64,000 nucleotides of DNA from an uncultured Dyadobacter sp. (GTDB lineage: Bacteria > Bacteroidota > Bacteroidia > Cytophagales > Spirosomataceae): NCBI RefSeq assembly GCF_946482605.1, contig NZ_CAMLSE010000027.1:1-64000 (forward strand). The letters run 5' to 3'. This document shows positions 34,504 through 43,417 of the stretch, one piece after another (positions within the stretch are counted from its first letter, which is position 1; the number at the start of each line of letters is the position of its first letter). The position numbers and the translations under genes were made by a program. The notes beneath the pieces are model-generated. The model saw nothing but the letters and a program-made list of their open reading frames with translations, was not told the DNA's origin and ran no database searches.

Positions 34504-37500
34504 ATGGTGAATTATTACCATAAGGGGCTCCCCTTATTCAAAAAATGTATGCGCATTTCTACGCTTATACTGGGTATTAATGTTCTGACAACCGCTCTGC
34601 TGATGGCCGGGCCTACGGAGGCCCAGCATATCAGCATGGATGTGAGGCAAAGTCGTGTCAAAACGGTTCTCAGGCAGATTGAACAACAAACCGGTCTCAC
34701 TTTTGCATTCGACGAAAAGCTCGTGCGTAAAGCACCCGAGATCACCATCTACGCGCTCGGCCTGCCGGTGCCTTCGATCCTCAAAATGATTGAGCAGCAG
34801 ACCGCCCTGGAATTCAGGCAGGTAGGCAACATGATCGGCATTACGGAGCGTCCCAAAACGGAAATCATGCGGGCGGTATTGCCGGTGTCGCAAGTGCTCG
34901 CGAAGCCCGTCAAAGGCAAGGTGACCGATGATAAAGGTGAGGCGCTTCCGTCGGTGGCGATCCGGCTCAAGGGCACCAACGAAGGAACCATGACCGACAT
35001 AGACGGCAATTACACGATCGACGTGGCCGGCGATGAATCGATCCTGATATTCAGCTTCATCGGCTTTACGGCCCAGGAAGTAATGGTAGGCGCACGGACC
35101 ACCGTGGATGTGGCACTGAAACCGGATGTTTCCACCCTGACCGAACTTGTGGTTACAGGTTACGGAGCGCAACGCAAGAAGGACCTGATCGGCGCGGTTT
35201 CGGTGGTGGATGTGGAGCAATTAAAGCAAACTCCCGATGGACAAGTCGCCAATCAGTTGCAGGGCCGGGCCTCAGGGGTTACCATTCTCAGCTCAGGGCA
35301 GCCCGGCGAAACGCCGCAGGTGCGCATACGCGGATTGAACACATTCGGCAATAACTCGCCATTGTATGTGGTGGACGGTGTACCGACAACCTCCATCAGT
35401 GACCTCAATACCAACGACATCGCATCGATGCAGGTACTGAAAGACGCTGGTTCGGCTTCGATTTACGGATCGCGTGCGGCAAACGGGGTCATTATCATCA
35501 CCACCAAAAAGGGTAAGGACAAGGTCAAGATCAATTACAATGCGTGGTTCGGCGTTCAAACACCTCCGGGCGGCAATGTGTGGAACACACTGAACCCTAT
35601 GGAACAGGGGCAGCTGAAATTCCAGGTGCAGAAAAACTCGGGGCTCACCGTCGGTGACGACCAGTATGGCTTTGGCACTACGCCCGTGATCCCCGACTAT
35701 ATTCTGCCTACCGGTGCCAAAGAGGGCGATCCGGCGACCAATCCGGACCTTTACTATGTGAATCCGAACTACACTTCGGTGGATGATTACAATACATTCA
35801 ACCAGATCGTGAAAGCCAACAAGACCGGCACCGACTGGTTCCATGAAATCTTCAAGGCGGCTCCATCCACCAGTCACAACATTTCGCTGAGCGGCGGCAG
35901 CGACCAGGGTAATTACCTGTTCTCGCTGAATTATTTCAACCAGCAGGGCGCATTGACCAACACCTATCTCAAACGATACACCCTGCGTTCCAACAGCCAG
36001 TACAACATCGGCAAACACGTCCGCATTGGCGAGAACCTGGCCTATTCCATCTCGGACAATCCTAAAAGCGCCCTCTCGGACGGCGGTTCGGCCATCGCAT
36101 TCTCCTTCCGTATGCAGCCCATCGTTCCCGTGCACGACATCATGGGCAACTACGCGGGCAGCCGCGCCTCGGGTATGGGCGACGCCTTCAACCCCGTGGC
36201 TATGCGCGACCGGACCCGCTATGACAAAGGGCTGGACAACCGCCTTTTCGGTAATATCTTCGCCGAAGTCGATCTTTTCAAATACTTTACATTCCGCACC
36301 AGTATGGGCGGCGAGAACTATTCCGGAAGATGGAACTCGTTTGCATTCCCGTCCTACGAAAACAAGGAGAACAGCAATACCAACACCTATTCGGAAGGTT
36401 CCTATTCCGGCTTCAACTGGACCTGGACCAATTTGCTGACTTTCCACAAAACCATGGGAAAACACGACCTGACCGTGGCGGCAGGTACCGAAGCTTACAG
36501 CGGGAAGTATTACGAGCTCGGAGGCAGTACGCAAGGCTACTTCTCCTTCGACCCTAATTATATGAACTTGGGCACCGGCTCCGGTACGCGTACCAATTCG
36601 AGCAGCCGCTCTGCAGATGCATTGTATTCGCTGCTGGGCCGGCTGGATTACATTTACAACGACAGATACCTCTTCGGTGCGATTATCCGTCGCGACGGTT
36701 CATCCAAATTTATCAACGAGCGTTACGGCTTTTTCCCGGCTGTGAGCGCGGGATGGCGGATTTCGCGTGAGGATTTCATGCGTGGCGCAACCTGGATCGA
36801 CGACCTGAAGCTCCGCGCAAATTACGGGATCATGGGTAACCAGATCAACGTGACTTCCGGCAATGCATTCACGACTTACAGTTCCAACCGTCGTAGTTCG
36901 TACTACGACCTCGGCGGTACCAGCGGCTCCGGTGCTTTGGAAGGATTCGAAAAAAGCCAGATCGGAAACCCCAATGCGGTTTGGGAAAAAAACATCAGTA
37001 CCAACATCGGTATCGACGCCACATTCTTCAAAGGAAGGCTGGATGTAATTGCTGATTATTATATCAAGGAAATCAAGGACCTGCTTTTCAATCCTGCACT
37101 GATAGGCACCGCGGGAGGCGGTTCGGTGCCGTTTGTGAATATCGGCCAGATGAAAAACCGGGGTATCGACCTGCAAATCGACGGAAAGTTTGACCTCACA
37201 CCAGACCTGAAACTGAATACAACGCTGACCTTCACCACCTACAACAACAAGATCAAAAAGGTCACCAACAGCACCAATTATTTCGATCTGGAAGGCCGAG
37301 GTTTCGATGGTGCTTCGATCGTCCGCAACCAGGTAGGAAGCTCCATCGGGCAGTTTTTCGGCTATAAAGTAATCGGCTTCTGGAACTCACAGGAAGAAAT
37401 CGCCACGGCCAACGCAGAGGCGGTGAAACAAACCGGCGACCCCAATGCCGTTTTTCAGGATGGTGCATCGGTGGGCCGTTTCCGGTATGAGAACATCAAT

Positions 37501-38064
37501 GACGACAGTCAGATTACCGCTGCCGACCGTCAGATGCTCGGCAACCCTAACCCCGATTTCAGCTATGGCCTGAACATTGGTTTAAGCTATAAACATTTCG
37601 ATTTCAGCCTCTTCCTTTACGGGGTGCAGGGCAACCAGCTCTGGAACCAGACCTTATGGTGGAGCGACTTCAATTCCTCCCGTTCGGGTGCGAAGAGCAA
37701 AACAGCGCTGTACAATTCCTGGACGCCTGAAAACCACAATGCCAAAGCACCCATTCAGGAAAACGCCAGCTCGTTCAGTACCATCAATGTACCGAATTCT
37801 TATTTCGTGGAAGACGGCTCGTACCTGCGGGCAAAGAACCTGCAAATCGGTTACACCTTCCCTGCTCCTTTGATGAAGAAGATCAGGGCACAGCAGTTCC
37901 GTGTATACCTGCAGGCAACCAACCTCTTTACGCTCACCGGCTACTCCGGCCTGGATCCGGAAGTGAGCCGGAATGCGAGTGGCAATCCTACCGTTTTCGG
38001 CATTGACGAAGGCTCGTACCCCTCGTCGAGACAATACACGGTGGGCCTTAACCTTACTTTTTAA
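34504..38064 (+). CDS. SusC/RagA-family TonB-dependent receptor with STN domain
   Basis: A 1186-residue SusC-type outer-membrane transporter. After the signal segment there is a secretin/TonB N-terminal (STN) domain (about 45-120, MDVRQSRVKTVLRQIEQQTG), which is the signalling arm to FecR. A carboxypeptidase-like domain (KGKVTDDKGEALPSVAIRLK) and the SusC plug motifs LVVTGYGAQRKKDLIGAVSV and YVVDGVPTTSISDLNTNDIA follow, then a barrel. The start 34504 (MVNYYHKGLPLFKKCM) is preferred to an upstream ATG. It pairs with the SusD gene 20 bp downstream for uptake of a glycan or other nutrient. No glycoside hydrolase is linked, so the substrate is unknown. Confidence 0.93.
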   Translation: MVNYYHKGLPLFKKCMRISTLILGINVLTTALLMAGPTEAQHISMDVRQSRVKTVLRQIEQQTGLTFAFDEKLVRKAPEITIYALGLPVPSILKMIEQQTALEFRQVGNMIGITERPKTEIMRAVLPVSQVLAKPVKGKVTDDKGEALPSVAIRLKGTNEGTMTDIDGNYTIDVAGDESILIFSFIGFTAQEVMVGARTTVDVALKPDVSTLTELVVTGYGAQRKKDLIGAVSVVDVEQLKQTPDGQVANQLQGRASGVTILSSGQPGETPQVRIRGLNTFGNNSPLYVVDGVPTTSISDLNTNDIASMQVLKDAGSASIYGSRAANGVIIITTKKGKDKVKINYNAWFGVQTPPGGNVWNTLNPMEQGQLKFQVQKNSGLTVGDDQYGFGTTPVIPDYILPTGAKEGDPATNPDLYYVNPNYTSVDDYNTFNQIVKANKTGTDWFHEIFKAAPSTSHNISLSGGSDQGNYLFSLNYFNQQGALTNTYLKRYTLRSNSQYNIGKHVRIGENLAYSISDNPKSALSDGGSAIAFSFRMQPIVPVHDIMGNYAGSRASGMGDAFNPVAMRDRTRYDKGLDNRLFGNIFAEVDLFKYFTFRTSMGGENYSGRWNSFAFPSYENKENSNTNTYSEGSYSGFNWTWTNLLTFHKTMGKHDLTVAAGTEAYSGKYYELGGSTQGYFSFDPNYMNLGTGSGTRTNSSSRSADALYSLLGRLDYIYNDRYLFGAIIRRDGSSKFINERYGFFPAVSAGWRISREDFMRGATWIDDLKLRANYGIMGNQINVTSGNAFTTYSSNRRSSYYDLGGTSGSGALEGFEKSQIGNPNAVWEKNISTNIGIDATFFKGRLDVIADYYIKEIKDLLFNPALIGTAGGGSVPFVNIGQMKNRGIDLQIDGKFDLTPDLKLNTTLTFTTYNNKIKKVTNSTNYFDLEGRGFDGASIVRNQVGSSIGQFFGYKVIGFWNSQEEIATANAEAVKQTGDPNAVFQDGASVGRFRYENINDDSQITAADRQMLGNPNPDFSYGLNIGLSYKHFDFSLFLYGVQGNQLWNQTLWWSDFNSSRSGAKSKTALYNSWTPENHNAKAPIQENASSFSTINVPNSYFVEDGSYLRAKNLQIGYTFPAPLMKKIRAQQFRVYLQATNLFTLTGYSGLDPEVSRNASGNPTVFGIDEGSYPSSRQYTVGLNLTF

Positions 38065-38084
38065 CATTCTCAAAGCGACGCGAC

Positions 38085-39863
38085 ATGAAGAAGTTCCTCC
38101 AATATATGGCCGTTCTTTGCCTGACGGCAGGTTTCATATGCCTGCAAGGATGCCAGGATGATTTTTTAGATAAACCCGTGCAAGGCGCATTGGGCGACGA
38201 CGTGCTGGCCAATGCCAAAGGTATCGATGGCCTGCTCACGGGCGCATATGCCGCACTCGACGGCCAGGGTGATTTCACCGGCGGCAGCGGGTGGGAATCC
38301 CCACCGGACAACTGGGTGTACGGCGCCATTCCGGGCGGAGACGCGCACAAAGGCAGCGACGGTGGTGACCAGACCCCCATCAGCGCCATTGCCACATTCA
38401 GCAGCGGTGCCGACAATGGCTTTTTCAACAGTAAATGGAAAGCATTGTACGAAGGGGTTTCCCGCTCCAACACGGTGCTGAAAGTACTGGCATTGCTGGA
38501 AGGCATGCCGGACGCGGAAAAAGCAAACATCGAGGGCCAGGCGCGCTTCCTCCGGGCGCATTATTATTTTGAGCTGAAAAAAATGTGGAACATGGTACCG
38601 TGGATCGACGAAACGACCACAGATTTTAACCAGCCCAACGACAAGGACATCTGGCCGATGATCGAAGCCGATTTTAAAGCGGCCTATGAAAAGCTGCCCG
38701 CTACCCAGTCACTCGTCGGGAGAGCCAATAAATGGGCCGCAGGTGCTTATCTGGCCAAAACCTACCTGTACGAGAAGAAATACACCGACGCAGTCAAGGT
38801 TTTCACGGAGGTGATCGGCAGCGGTGTGACTACCAACGGTTTGAAATACGACCTGGTCTCTTTCAAGGACAACTTCGACGCCGCGACCAAGAACAACGCA
38901 GAGTCGGTATTCGCGATCCAGATGGTCGCCAATGACGGCACCCTGGACATTACCAACGCCAACCAGGGCGGCATGCTTAACTTCCCGTACGGAACCGGCG
39001 CACCTTTCAGCTGCTGCGGCTTTTTTCAACCTACGCAAATGCTCGTCAACATGTACCGCACCGATGCGGGCGGCCTGCCTTTCCTCACGGATTACAACAG
39101 CCACAATGTAAAAAACGACATGGGTATTGCCTCCGCAGCGGCATTCACGCCGGATGCCGGGAACCTCGATCCACGGCTTGACTGGACAGTAGGTCGCCGC
39201 GGTATTCCCTACCACGACTGGGGCATTTACCCTGGCATGAACTGGGTCCGCGACCAACCCTATGGCGGCCCGTATGCGCCCAAAAAGAACATTCACCGCC
39301 AGAAAACGCAGGACCTGTACGCCGACCTGAGCTCCTGGGCACCCGGCAACGCGATCAATGTGCTGGTGATCCGTTTTGCCGATGTGCTGCTTCTGGCCGC
39401 AGAAGCCGAGGCTAACGGCGGAAGTCTGGCCAAAGCCGAAGAATATGTCAACCGGGTACGTACGAGAGCGGCGGACAAAACGGGCTGGCTTTACAAGTAC
39501 ATCACCGATTCCAATCCGCTGGGCGGCTTTTCGGCCACACCTGCGGCGAACTACGTGATTAAGCCCTATCCCGCAGGCACACTGGCTGCAAAGGGTAAAG
39601 AAGGCGTGCTGAACGCTATTTATTATGAAAGAGGGATCGAGCTGGCGATGGAAGGTCACCGTTTCTTCGATCTCGTGCGTTGGGGAAAAGCCGAAACTAC
39701 CGTCAATGGCTATTTCGGGTACGAATCCAAAATCACCACCGACCTTGCCGGCGGCAAATACCTGGAAGGTAAAAACAACTACTTCCCGATCCCACAGTAC
39801 CAGATCGATATGAGTGTTGTCAATGGCGCAGCAATGCTGAAACAAAATCCGGGATACAACTAA
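38085..39863 (+). CDS. SusD/RagB-family surface lipoprotein
   Basis: A 592-residue SusD-like nutrient-binding lipoprotein. The signal peptide has the lipobox LQGCQDDFLDK with Cys 23. The N-terminal TPR-like scaffold (GIDGLLTGAYAALDGQGDFT, RFLRAHYYFELKKMWNMVPW) and the C-terminal NVLVIRFADVLLLAAEAEAN, AEEYVNRVRTRA and ELAMEGHRFFDLVRWGKAET blocks are the family signatures. The final residues (NNYFPIPQYQIDM) also fit. It caps the SusC barrel and captures the ligand. A perfect 12-bp hairpin lies just after the stop codon. Confidence 0.95.
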   Translation: MKKFLQYMAVLCLTAGFICLQGCQDDFLDKPVQGALGDDVLANAKGIDGLLTGAYAALDGQGDFTGGSGWESPPDNWVYGAIPGGDAHKGSDGGDQTPISAIATFSSGADNGFFNSKWKALYEGVSRSNTVLKVLALLEGMPDAEKANIEGQARFLRAHYYFELKKMWNMVPWIDETTTDFNQPNDKDIWPMIEADFKAAYEKLPATQSLVGRANKWAAGAYLAKTYLYEKKYTDAVKVFTEVIGSGVTTNGLKYDLVSFKDNFDAATKNNAESVFAIQMVANDGTLDITNANQGGMLNFPYGTGAPFSCCGFFQPTQMLVNMYRTDAGGLPFLTDYNSHNVKNDMGIASAAAFTPDAGNLDPRLDWTVGRRGIPYHDWGIYPGMNWVRDQPYGGPYAPKKNIHRQKTQDLYADLSSWAPGNAINVLVIRFADVLLLAAEAEANGGSLAKAEEYVNRVRTRAADKTGWLYKYITDSNPLGGFSATPAANYVIKPYPAGTLAAKGKEGVLNAIYYERGIELAMEGHRFFDLVRWGKAETTVNGYFGYESKITTDLAGGKYLEGKNNYFPIPQYQIDMSVVNGAAMLKQNPGYN

Positions 39864-39872
39864 CACAGCACC

Positions 39873-39905
39873 TGCCTGCGCCTCATGATAGCAGAGGCGC
39901 AGGCA
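39873..39905 (+). terminator. Strong hairpin after SusD
   Basis: A perfect 12-bp stem (TGCCTGCGCCTC at 39873-39884 pairing with 39894-39905), 9-nt loop, starts 9 bp after the SusD stop. No T-run follows. It could terminate or protect the SusCD transcript. Confidence 0.5.
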
Positions 39906-39910
39906 CCCCA

Positions 39911-40140
39911 CCCCTCCCAACCCCGGATTTCAATCCGGGGGCACCGGAACACTGGGACGCGGAAACGTCAGGGTGCACCGGGACGCCCGGACACAGTGAT
40001 GCGAAGACACCAAGGCACCGGAACGCGTCTACACCGCGAACATCCGGGGTGCAGGCAGTGCGAACACCCCACCTACCCCCAACCCCGGATTTCAATCCGG
40101 GGGTACTGGGACGCGGGAGCGTCGGGGAGTACCGAAGCGA
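39911..40140. repeat. REP-like palindromes in direct repeat
   Basis: The 20-bp hairpin sequence CCCCGGATTTCAATCCGGGG occurs at 39921-39940 and again at 40083-40102. Each copy has matching flanks (a CCCA-rich left side, and CTGGGACGCGG-type sequence on the right). They are separated by about 140 bp of GC-rich sequence with short ACCGGAACGC-like units. There is no credible gene in the interval. It lies between the convergent SusD and 122-residue genes, like the copy at 18191. Confidence 0.8.
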
Positions 40141-40151
40141 GAGACCGCTCT

Positions 40152-40520
40152 CTAGATCACCTTCAGCGCAGGATCATAAAAACTCTTCCAAAGCTCCACT
40201 GCTTCCGCAACCGTCTCGGGTGGAGAAGCCAGGTAATCCTTAATTTTGGTCAGATTTTCGGAATGCGCATCCTTGGCGGAGTATTTGATGAGGTTTACGA
40301 GCAGGGCGTCGATAGTCGTCGTATCGTTCCCCCAGTTTTTGCTGTATTTGGTATACCATTCTTCATTCAGAAAAACTACTCCCGAATACCTGTAAACGTC
40401 TGAGAAACCGAATGCGTCGATGACGATCGGTTCTGTGGGCCATTCAGCATTGAGCTCTTTGTCGCTGTACCGTTCGCGGCCGTCGCCGAGAAGGGCTATA
40501 AATCTGTATGTTTTTACCAT
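40152..40520 (-). CDS. Hypothetical protein (122 aa)
   Basis: A soluble 122-residue protein with no family I recognise. It has many aromatic and acidic residues (FGFSDVYRYSGVVFLNEEWY, then SENLTKIKDYLASPPETVAE). ATG start and well-formed length support a real gene. The next gene is divergent, 156 bp away. Nothing indicates a pathway. Confidence 0.6.
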   Translation of the reverse strand: MVKTYRFIALLGDGRERYSDKELNAEWPTEPIVIDAFGFSDVYRYSGVVFLNEEWYTKYSKNWGNDTTTIDALLVNLIKYSAKDAHSENLTKIKDYLASPPETVAEAVELWKSFYDPALKVI

Positions 40521-40676
40521 GGTGACAATGTATTTATGCTCAATATATCGCTGAGGATCTACTGCTACAAATGATTTCCGAAAAATTGTTGCCTTCTCCC
40601 GGCCGCGGAATGGGGATGATTACGGGCTGGTGAATGTTTCTTAATTTTACTTCTTGAATCCAGGAAAGCACTACTT

Positions 40677-41183
40677 ATGATCGTAATATCCCAACTCCCT
40701 CTGATCCAGAACCCCGGCCAATTTTATGCTGCAGAACATATCCTGCTGGTAGACGTGCTCCTGGTGGGCGACGCTCCCCGGTCCATGCGAGAATACATCA
40801 AAGAGGCGCATGGCGGATTTATTTATGATAAAAAAACCTACATCCCCATTACCTTGACCGGCACGCCCGAGAGCCTGCTTGCCAATGCAGGCAAACCCAT
40901 CGTCTTTAAATTCGATCGGGGCTTTGAAAACCACTATCATTTCGACGGCAACCTGAACAAGGCGATATGGCACAAAAAGCTCTACAACATCTCCGCATTC
41001 ATCGGCCAGCCATCGGTGCAGTTCGAGCGCGAAGAGGAATTCATCACCGCGCGATACCTGGCAGGTTACCGGGAGTATAGCGAACCGGAAACAGAAGAAA
41101 GGCTACTCTCAATACCCTTGCAAAGCCCGGCCATCGGATTACGGGGCATCAGCGGATTCAAACCCGTCAGAAAAGGATCTTAA
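40677..41183 (+). CDS. Hypothetical protein (168 aa)
   Basis: A 168-residue protein with a mixed alpha/beta pattern (HILLVDVLLVGDAPRSMREY, PIVFKFDRGFENHYHFDGN). No signal peptide or membrane helix is visible. I do not recognise a family. It is flanked by unrelated genes on the opposite strand and so appears to be a single-gene unit. Confidence 0.6.
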   Translation: MIVISQLPLIQNPGQFYAAEHILLVDVLLVGDAPRSMREYIKEAHGGFIYDKKTYIPITLTGTPESLLANAGKPIVFKFDRGFENHYHFDGNLNKAIWHKKLYNISAFIGQPSVQFEREEEFITARYLAGYREYSEPETEERLLSIPLQSPAIGLRGISGFKPVRKGS

Positions 41184-41242
41184 GTTCAGGCTGCTATCGT
41201 TAGGTGGGATAAACCTTGCGTAGAAGGTGCACAACCGGCGAA

Positions 41243-41683
41243 CTAGTCTGTCAAACCGTACTTCGCCCGCAAATCCATGACTTTCCGGATATCGCAACCC
41301 CGCACAAAGATCCTGGTACGACGGTCGCCAGGCCCACCATAAGGAATGCTGTCCTTCCAGAAAGTGATATTCCGGATCGCCAGTTCGCGTATTATTACCT
41401 CCTCTTCGACCGCATTTCCAGCTATGCCGACCAGGTGACTGGAAGCAAAAGGGTCGCCTTTGATGGCTTGCCAGGCATAAGCGACCGCTTCCGGCTCGGA
41501 GTCAAAAGTTTTGAGGATATCTTCCCTTCCGCGTTCTGTATAGTACCATATGAAGTGCTCTTCCACCTGTCGCAGTCCGCAACCTTCATGAACGAACCGG
41601 TCACCGATCGCATAATGGTGATCGCTGTAACAATGGTCTTCCAGCCATTGCCTGAGTTCTTCGATCGTTTGCGGAGTGGCCAT
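41243..41683 (-). CDS. Hypothetical protein (146 aa), immunity-like
   Basis: A 146-residue cytoplasmic protein. Its sequence pattern (HYAIGDRFVHEGCGLRQVEE, HFIWYYTERGREDIL, then PYGGPGDRRTRIFVRGCDIR) recalls small single-domain proteins that often act as immunity partners of polymorphic toxins. I cannot name the family and see no toxin next to it. It begins 2 bp after the SGNH hydrolase gene ends, so they are probably co-transcribed. Confidence 0.55.
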   Translation of the reverse strand: MATPQTIEELRQWLEDHCYSDHHYAIGDRFVHEGCGLRQVEEHFIWYYTERGREDILKTFDSEPEAVAYAWQAIKGDPFASSHLVGIAGNAVEEEVIIRELAIRNITFWKDSIPYGGPGDRRTRIFVRGCDIRKVMDLRAKYGLTD

Positions 41684-41685
41684 CC

Positions 41686-42441
41686 TTAAAGCACCTTTTT
41701 CCTGATCGCTTTCCCCCAGAATTCGCCCAGCACGGCTACTCCTTCCACATTGGGATGCAGGTAAAACACTCCCTGCTGGCCATTTTCGGGTTTAAAAAGC
41801 TTTATGTGGTGCTTTTTGAAGTATTTGAATGCTTTTGTGTCCCCTTTGAAAACGCGGCCGGGCTCCGTGGTTCTGTATTCCGAAATCATCGCATCCAGCT
41901 CGGGAACGTAGGTTTGCAGCCTTTCCAAACCTTCTGCCAGGTACTTCGAGCGGTTGTAGGTATTCGTGCTGTACCAGATCGGATGATGGACGATCACTTT
42001 GCTTCCCGGATATCTTTTCAATAAATCAGAAATGATGGTCTGCATATTCTTTTTGTAGTCCTCCTTCGAAACCGGCGAGCCGTTGGGCCCCTGAATGGCG
42101 CTATCGTTGGTTCCCAGCTTCATTGAAAACAGCAGTTGATGGTCTTTGCGAAGATAGAGGCTATCCGCAGCCGCCGTCGCCAGCGCAAAATACTTGCCGC
42201 TCCCCGGCAGCCAGTCGACAGTGGTGGAGCCGCTTCTGCCTGCATTGGCATACAACACATCTTCAACCCCTTTTTGCGCTTTGAGATAATTCACCGCGTG
42301 TGTCGGCGGCGGAAAACCGTTGTCACCGCCTTTCCCCTGGGTGATGCTGTTGCCAATGAAGACAATGCTGAGCCGGGTTTGTGCAGAAAGGCTTTGTGTT
42401 AAAAAGCAGAGGGCAGAGAATAGTAGCAGCTTAACCTTCAT
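41686..42441 (-). CDS. SGNH/GDSL-type hydrolase, secreted
   Basis: A 251-residue esterase-like enzyme with a signal peptide (MKVKLLLFSALCFLTQSLSA, cut near SAQT). Block I is IVFIGNSITQGKG with the catalytic Ser, block II is the NAGRSGSTTVDWL segment, block III MKLGTNDSA, and block V HPNVEGVAVLGEFW with the Asp/His region. These are the blocks of SGNH hydrolases, which include acetylxylan esterases, rhamnogalacturonan acetylesterases and lipases. Deacetylation of a polysaccharide in the periplasm is likely but not shown. Confidence 0.88.
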   Translation of the reverse strand: MKVKLLLFSALCFLTQSLSAQTRLSIVFIGNSITQGKGGDNGFPPPTHAVNYLKAQKGVEDVLYANAGRSGSTTVDWLPGSGKYFALATAAADSLYLRKDHQLLFSMKLGTNDSAIQGPNGSPVSKEDYKKNMQTIISDLLKRYPGSKVIVHHPIWYSTNTYNRSKYLAEGLERLQTYVPELDAMISEYRTTEPGRVFKGDTKAFKYFKKHHIKLFKPENGQQGVFYLHPNVEGVAVLGEFWGKAIRKKVL

Positions 42442-42656
42442 GGGGCGATCAGAAATTTAAATTTTGTATTGGAATGCAATACTGACGACCGCATTCATCA
42501 CAATTGAGTAAAATAAAGCATCAACAAAAAGCTCCGAAAGAAAAATACTACCGTCTTTCCACTAAGAAAAACATGTAAAACCTGCCGCCTTTTCTCAGGC
42601 ATCAGGATACATAAAAAGGGCATGGGGAGAAAATACCGGCCGGAAGTGGCCAATTC

Positions 42657-42884
42657 TCAGGAGAGAAACCTCCTGACGAGCCAGATGATGACGTTAATGA
42701 GGCCACTGAGCAGCAACATGGTGGTGATGGGAAAGTAAAACCGGAAATTTTCTTTCTCAACCCGGATATCGCCGGGCAATCTGCCCAGCCAATGCAGCTT
42801 GTCACTCAGGAAGTAGACGGTGATGCCGATCAGCACCACCGCCAGTCCGATTACAATGAGATATTTGCCTGTGGTCTGCGACAT
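42657..42884 (-). CDS. DUF2905 family membrane protein
   Basis: A 75-residue protein with two membrane helices (YLIVIGLAVVLIGITVYFL and YFPITTMLLLSGLINVIIWL) and the DUF2905 centre LGRLPGDIRVEKENFRFYFP. Function is unknown. It starts 3 bp after the upstream bacillithiol-transferase-like gene ends, so the two are co-transcribed with the YfhO-like gene. Confidence 0.85.
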   Translation of the reverse strand: MSQTTGKYLIVIGLAVVLIGITVYFLSDKLHWLGRLPGDIRVEKENFRFYFPITTMLLLSGLINVIIWLVRRFLS

Positions 42885-42887
42885 TCG

Positions 42888-43415
42888 CTAGCCTATGTTT
42901 CCCAATGCGAGATCGATATGTGCCAGATGGTGCTGTGTATGCCAGACAGACATCGCCAACGCTTGCGCCTGATTGAACCAAAACTTGCGCGGGGCATGGT
43001 AATATTGAATCGCCAGTTGCTCCTCGCTCAGCGTGCCTGCCACGTAAGCGTAGCGTGCGTGCGTCCCTTCAAACAACGCCAGTGACGGCGCTACGGGCAT
43101 ATGGAGGGAATCCGGGGTACCGGCCCAGGCATTCATGTCAATCAGCGTAACTTCTTTGTAATCCGGTTCGGTGATTGCCTTTTTCATCCTCAGGTAATGC
43201 ACAAATTGCAGGTCTGCAACGTGGTGCACGAGCTGCCGGATGTTCCAGCTTCCTTCCCGGTAGGTCTTCGCCAGATCTTCATCCGACAGGTCGGCTACGC
43301 GCCGGCGGTATTCGGCTGGAATGGAAGCGATCACATCGATCAGCTGCCCGATTTCTTGCTTTGAATAGGAATCCTGTAAAACGAGCTTGCCAATGGGAAA
43401 TTTCCGGTCTGTCAT
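42888..43415 (-). CDS. YfiT-type DinB-superfamily protein
   Basis: A 175-residue four-helix protein of the DinB superfamily, closest to the YfiT-type metal-dependent or bacillithiol-transferase-like group. Metal-binding His residues appear in NIRQLVHHVADLQFVHYLRM and WHTQHHLAHIDLALGNIG. The YPIGKF-like start is seen as KFPIGKLVLQD. I choose the ATG at 43415, 2 bp after the YfhO-like stop, over an upstream in-frame ATG inside that gene. The enzyme probably conjugates or hydrolyses a small thiol-reactive compound. Confidence 0.85.
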   Translation of the reverse strand: MTDRKFPIGKLVLQDSYSKQEIGQLIDVIASIPAEYRRRVADLSDEDLAKTYREGSWNIRQLVHHVADLQFVHYLRMKKAITEPDYKEVTLIDMNAWAGTPDSLHMPVAPSLALFEGTHARYAYVAGTLSEEQLAIQYYHAPRKFWFNQAQALAMSVWHTQHHLAHIDLALGNIG

Positions 43416-43417
43416 CG

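Noticed and set aside
35293..36534. Long minus-strand ORF of 413 codons opposite SusC
   Set aside because: It is a shadow of the plus-strand SusC coding frame. SusC shows full domain order and the ORF has no recognisable motif.
38709..39920. 403-codon minus-strand ORF opposite SusD
   Set aside because: Same reason: it is antisense to a clear SusD gene and shows no domain.
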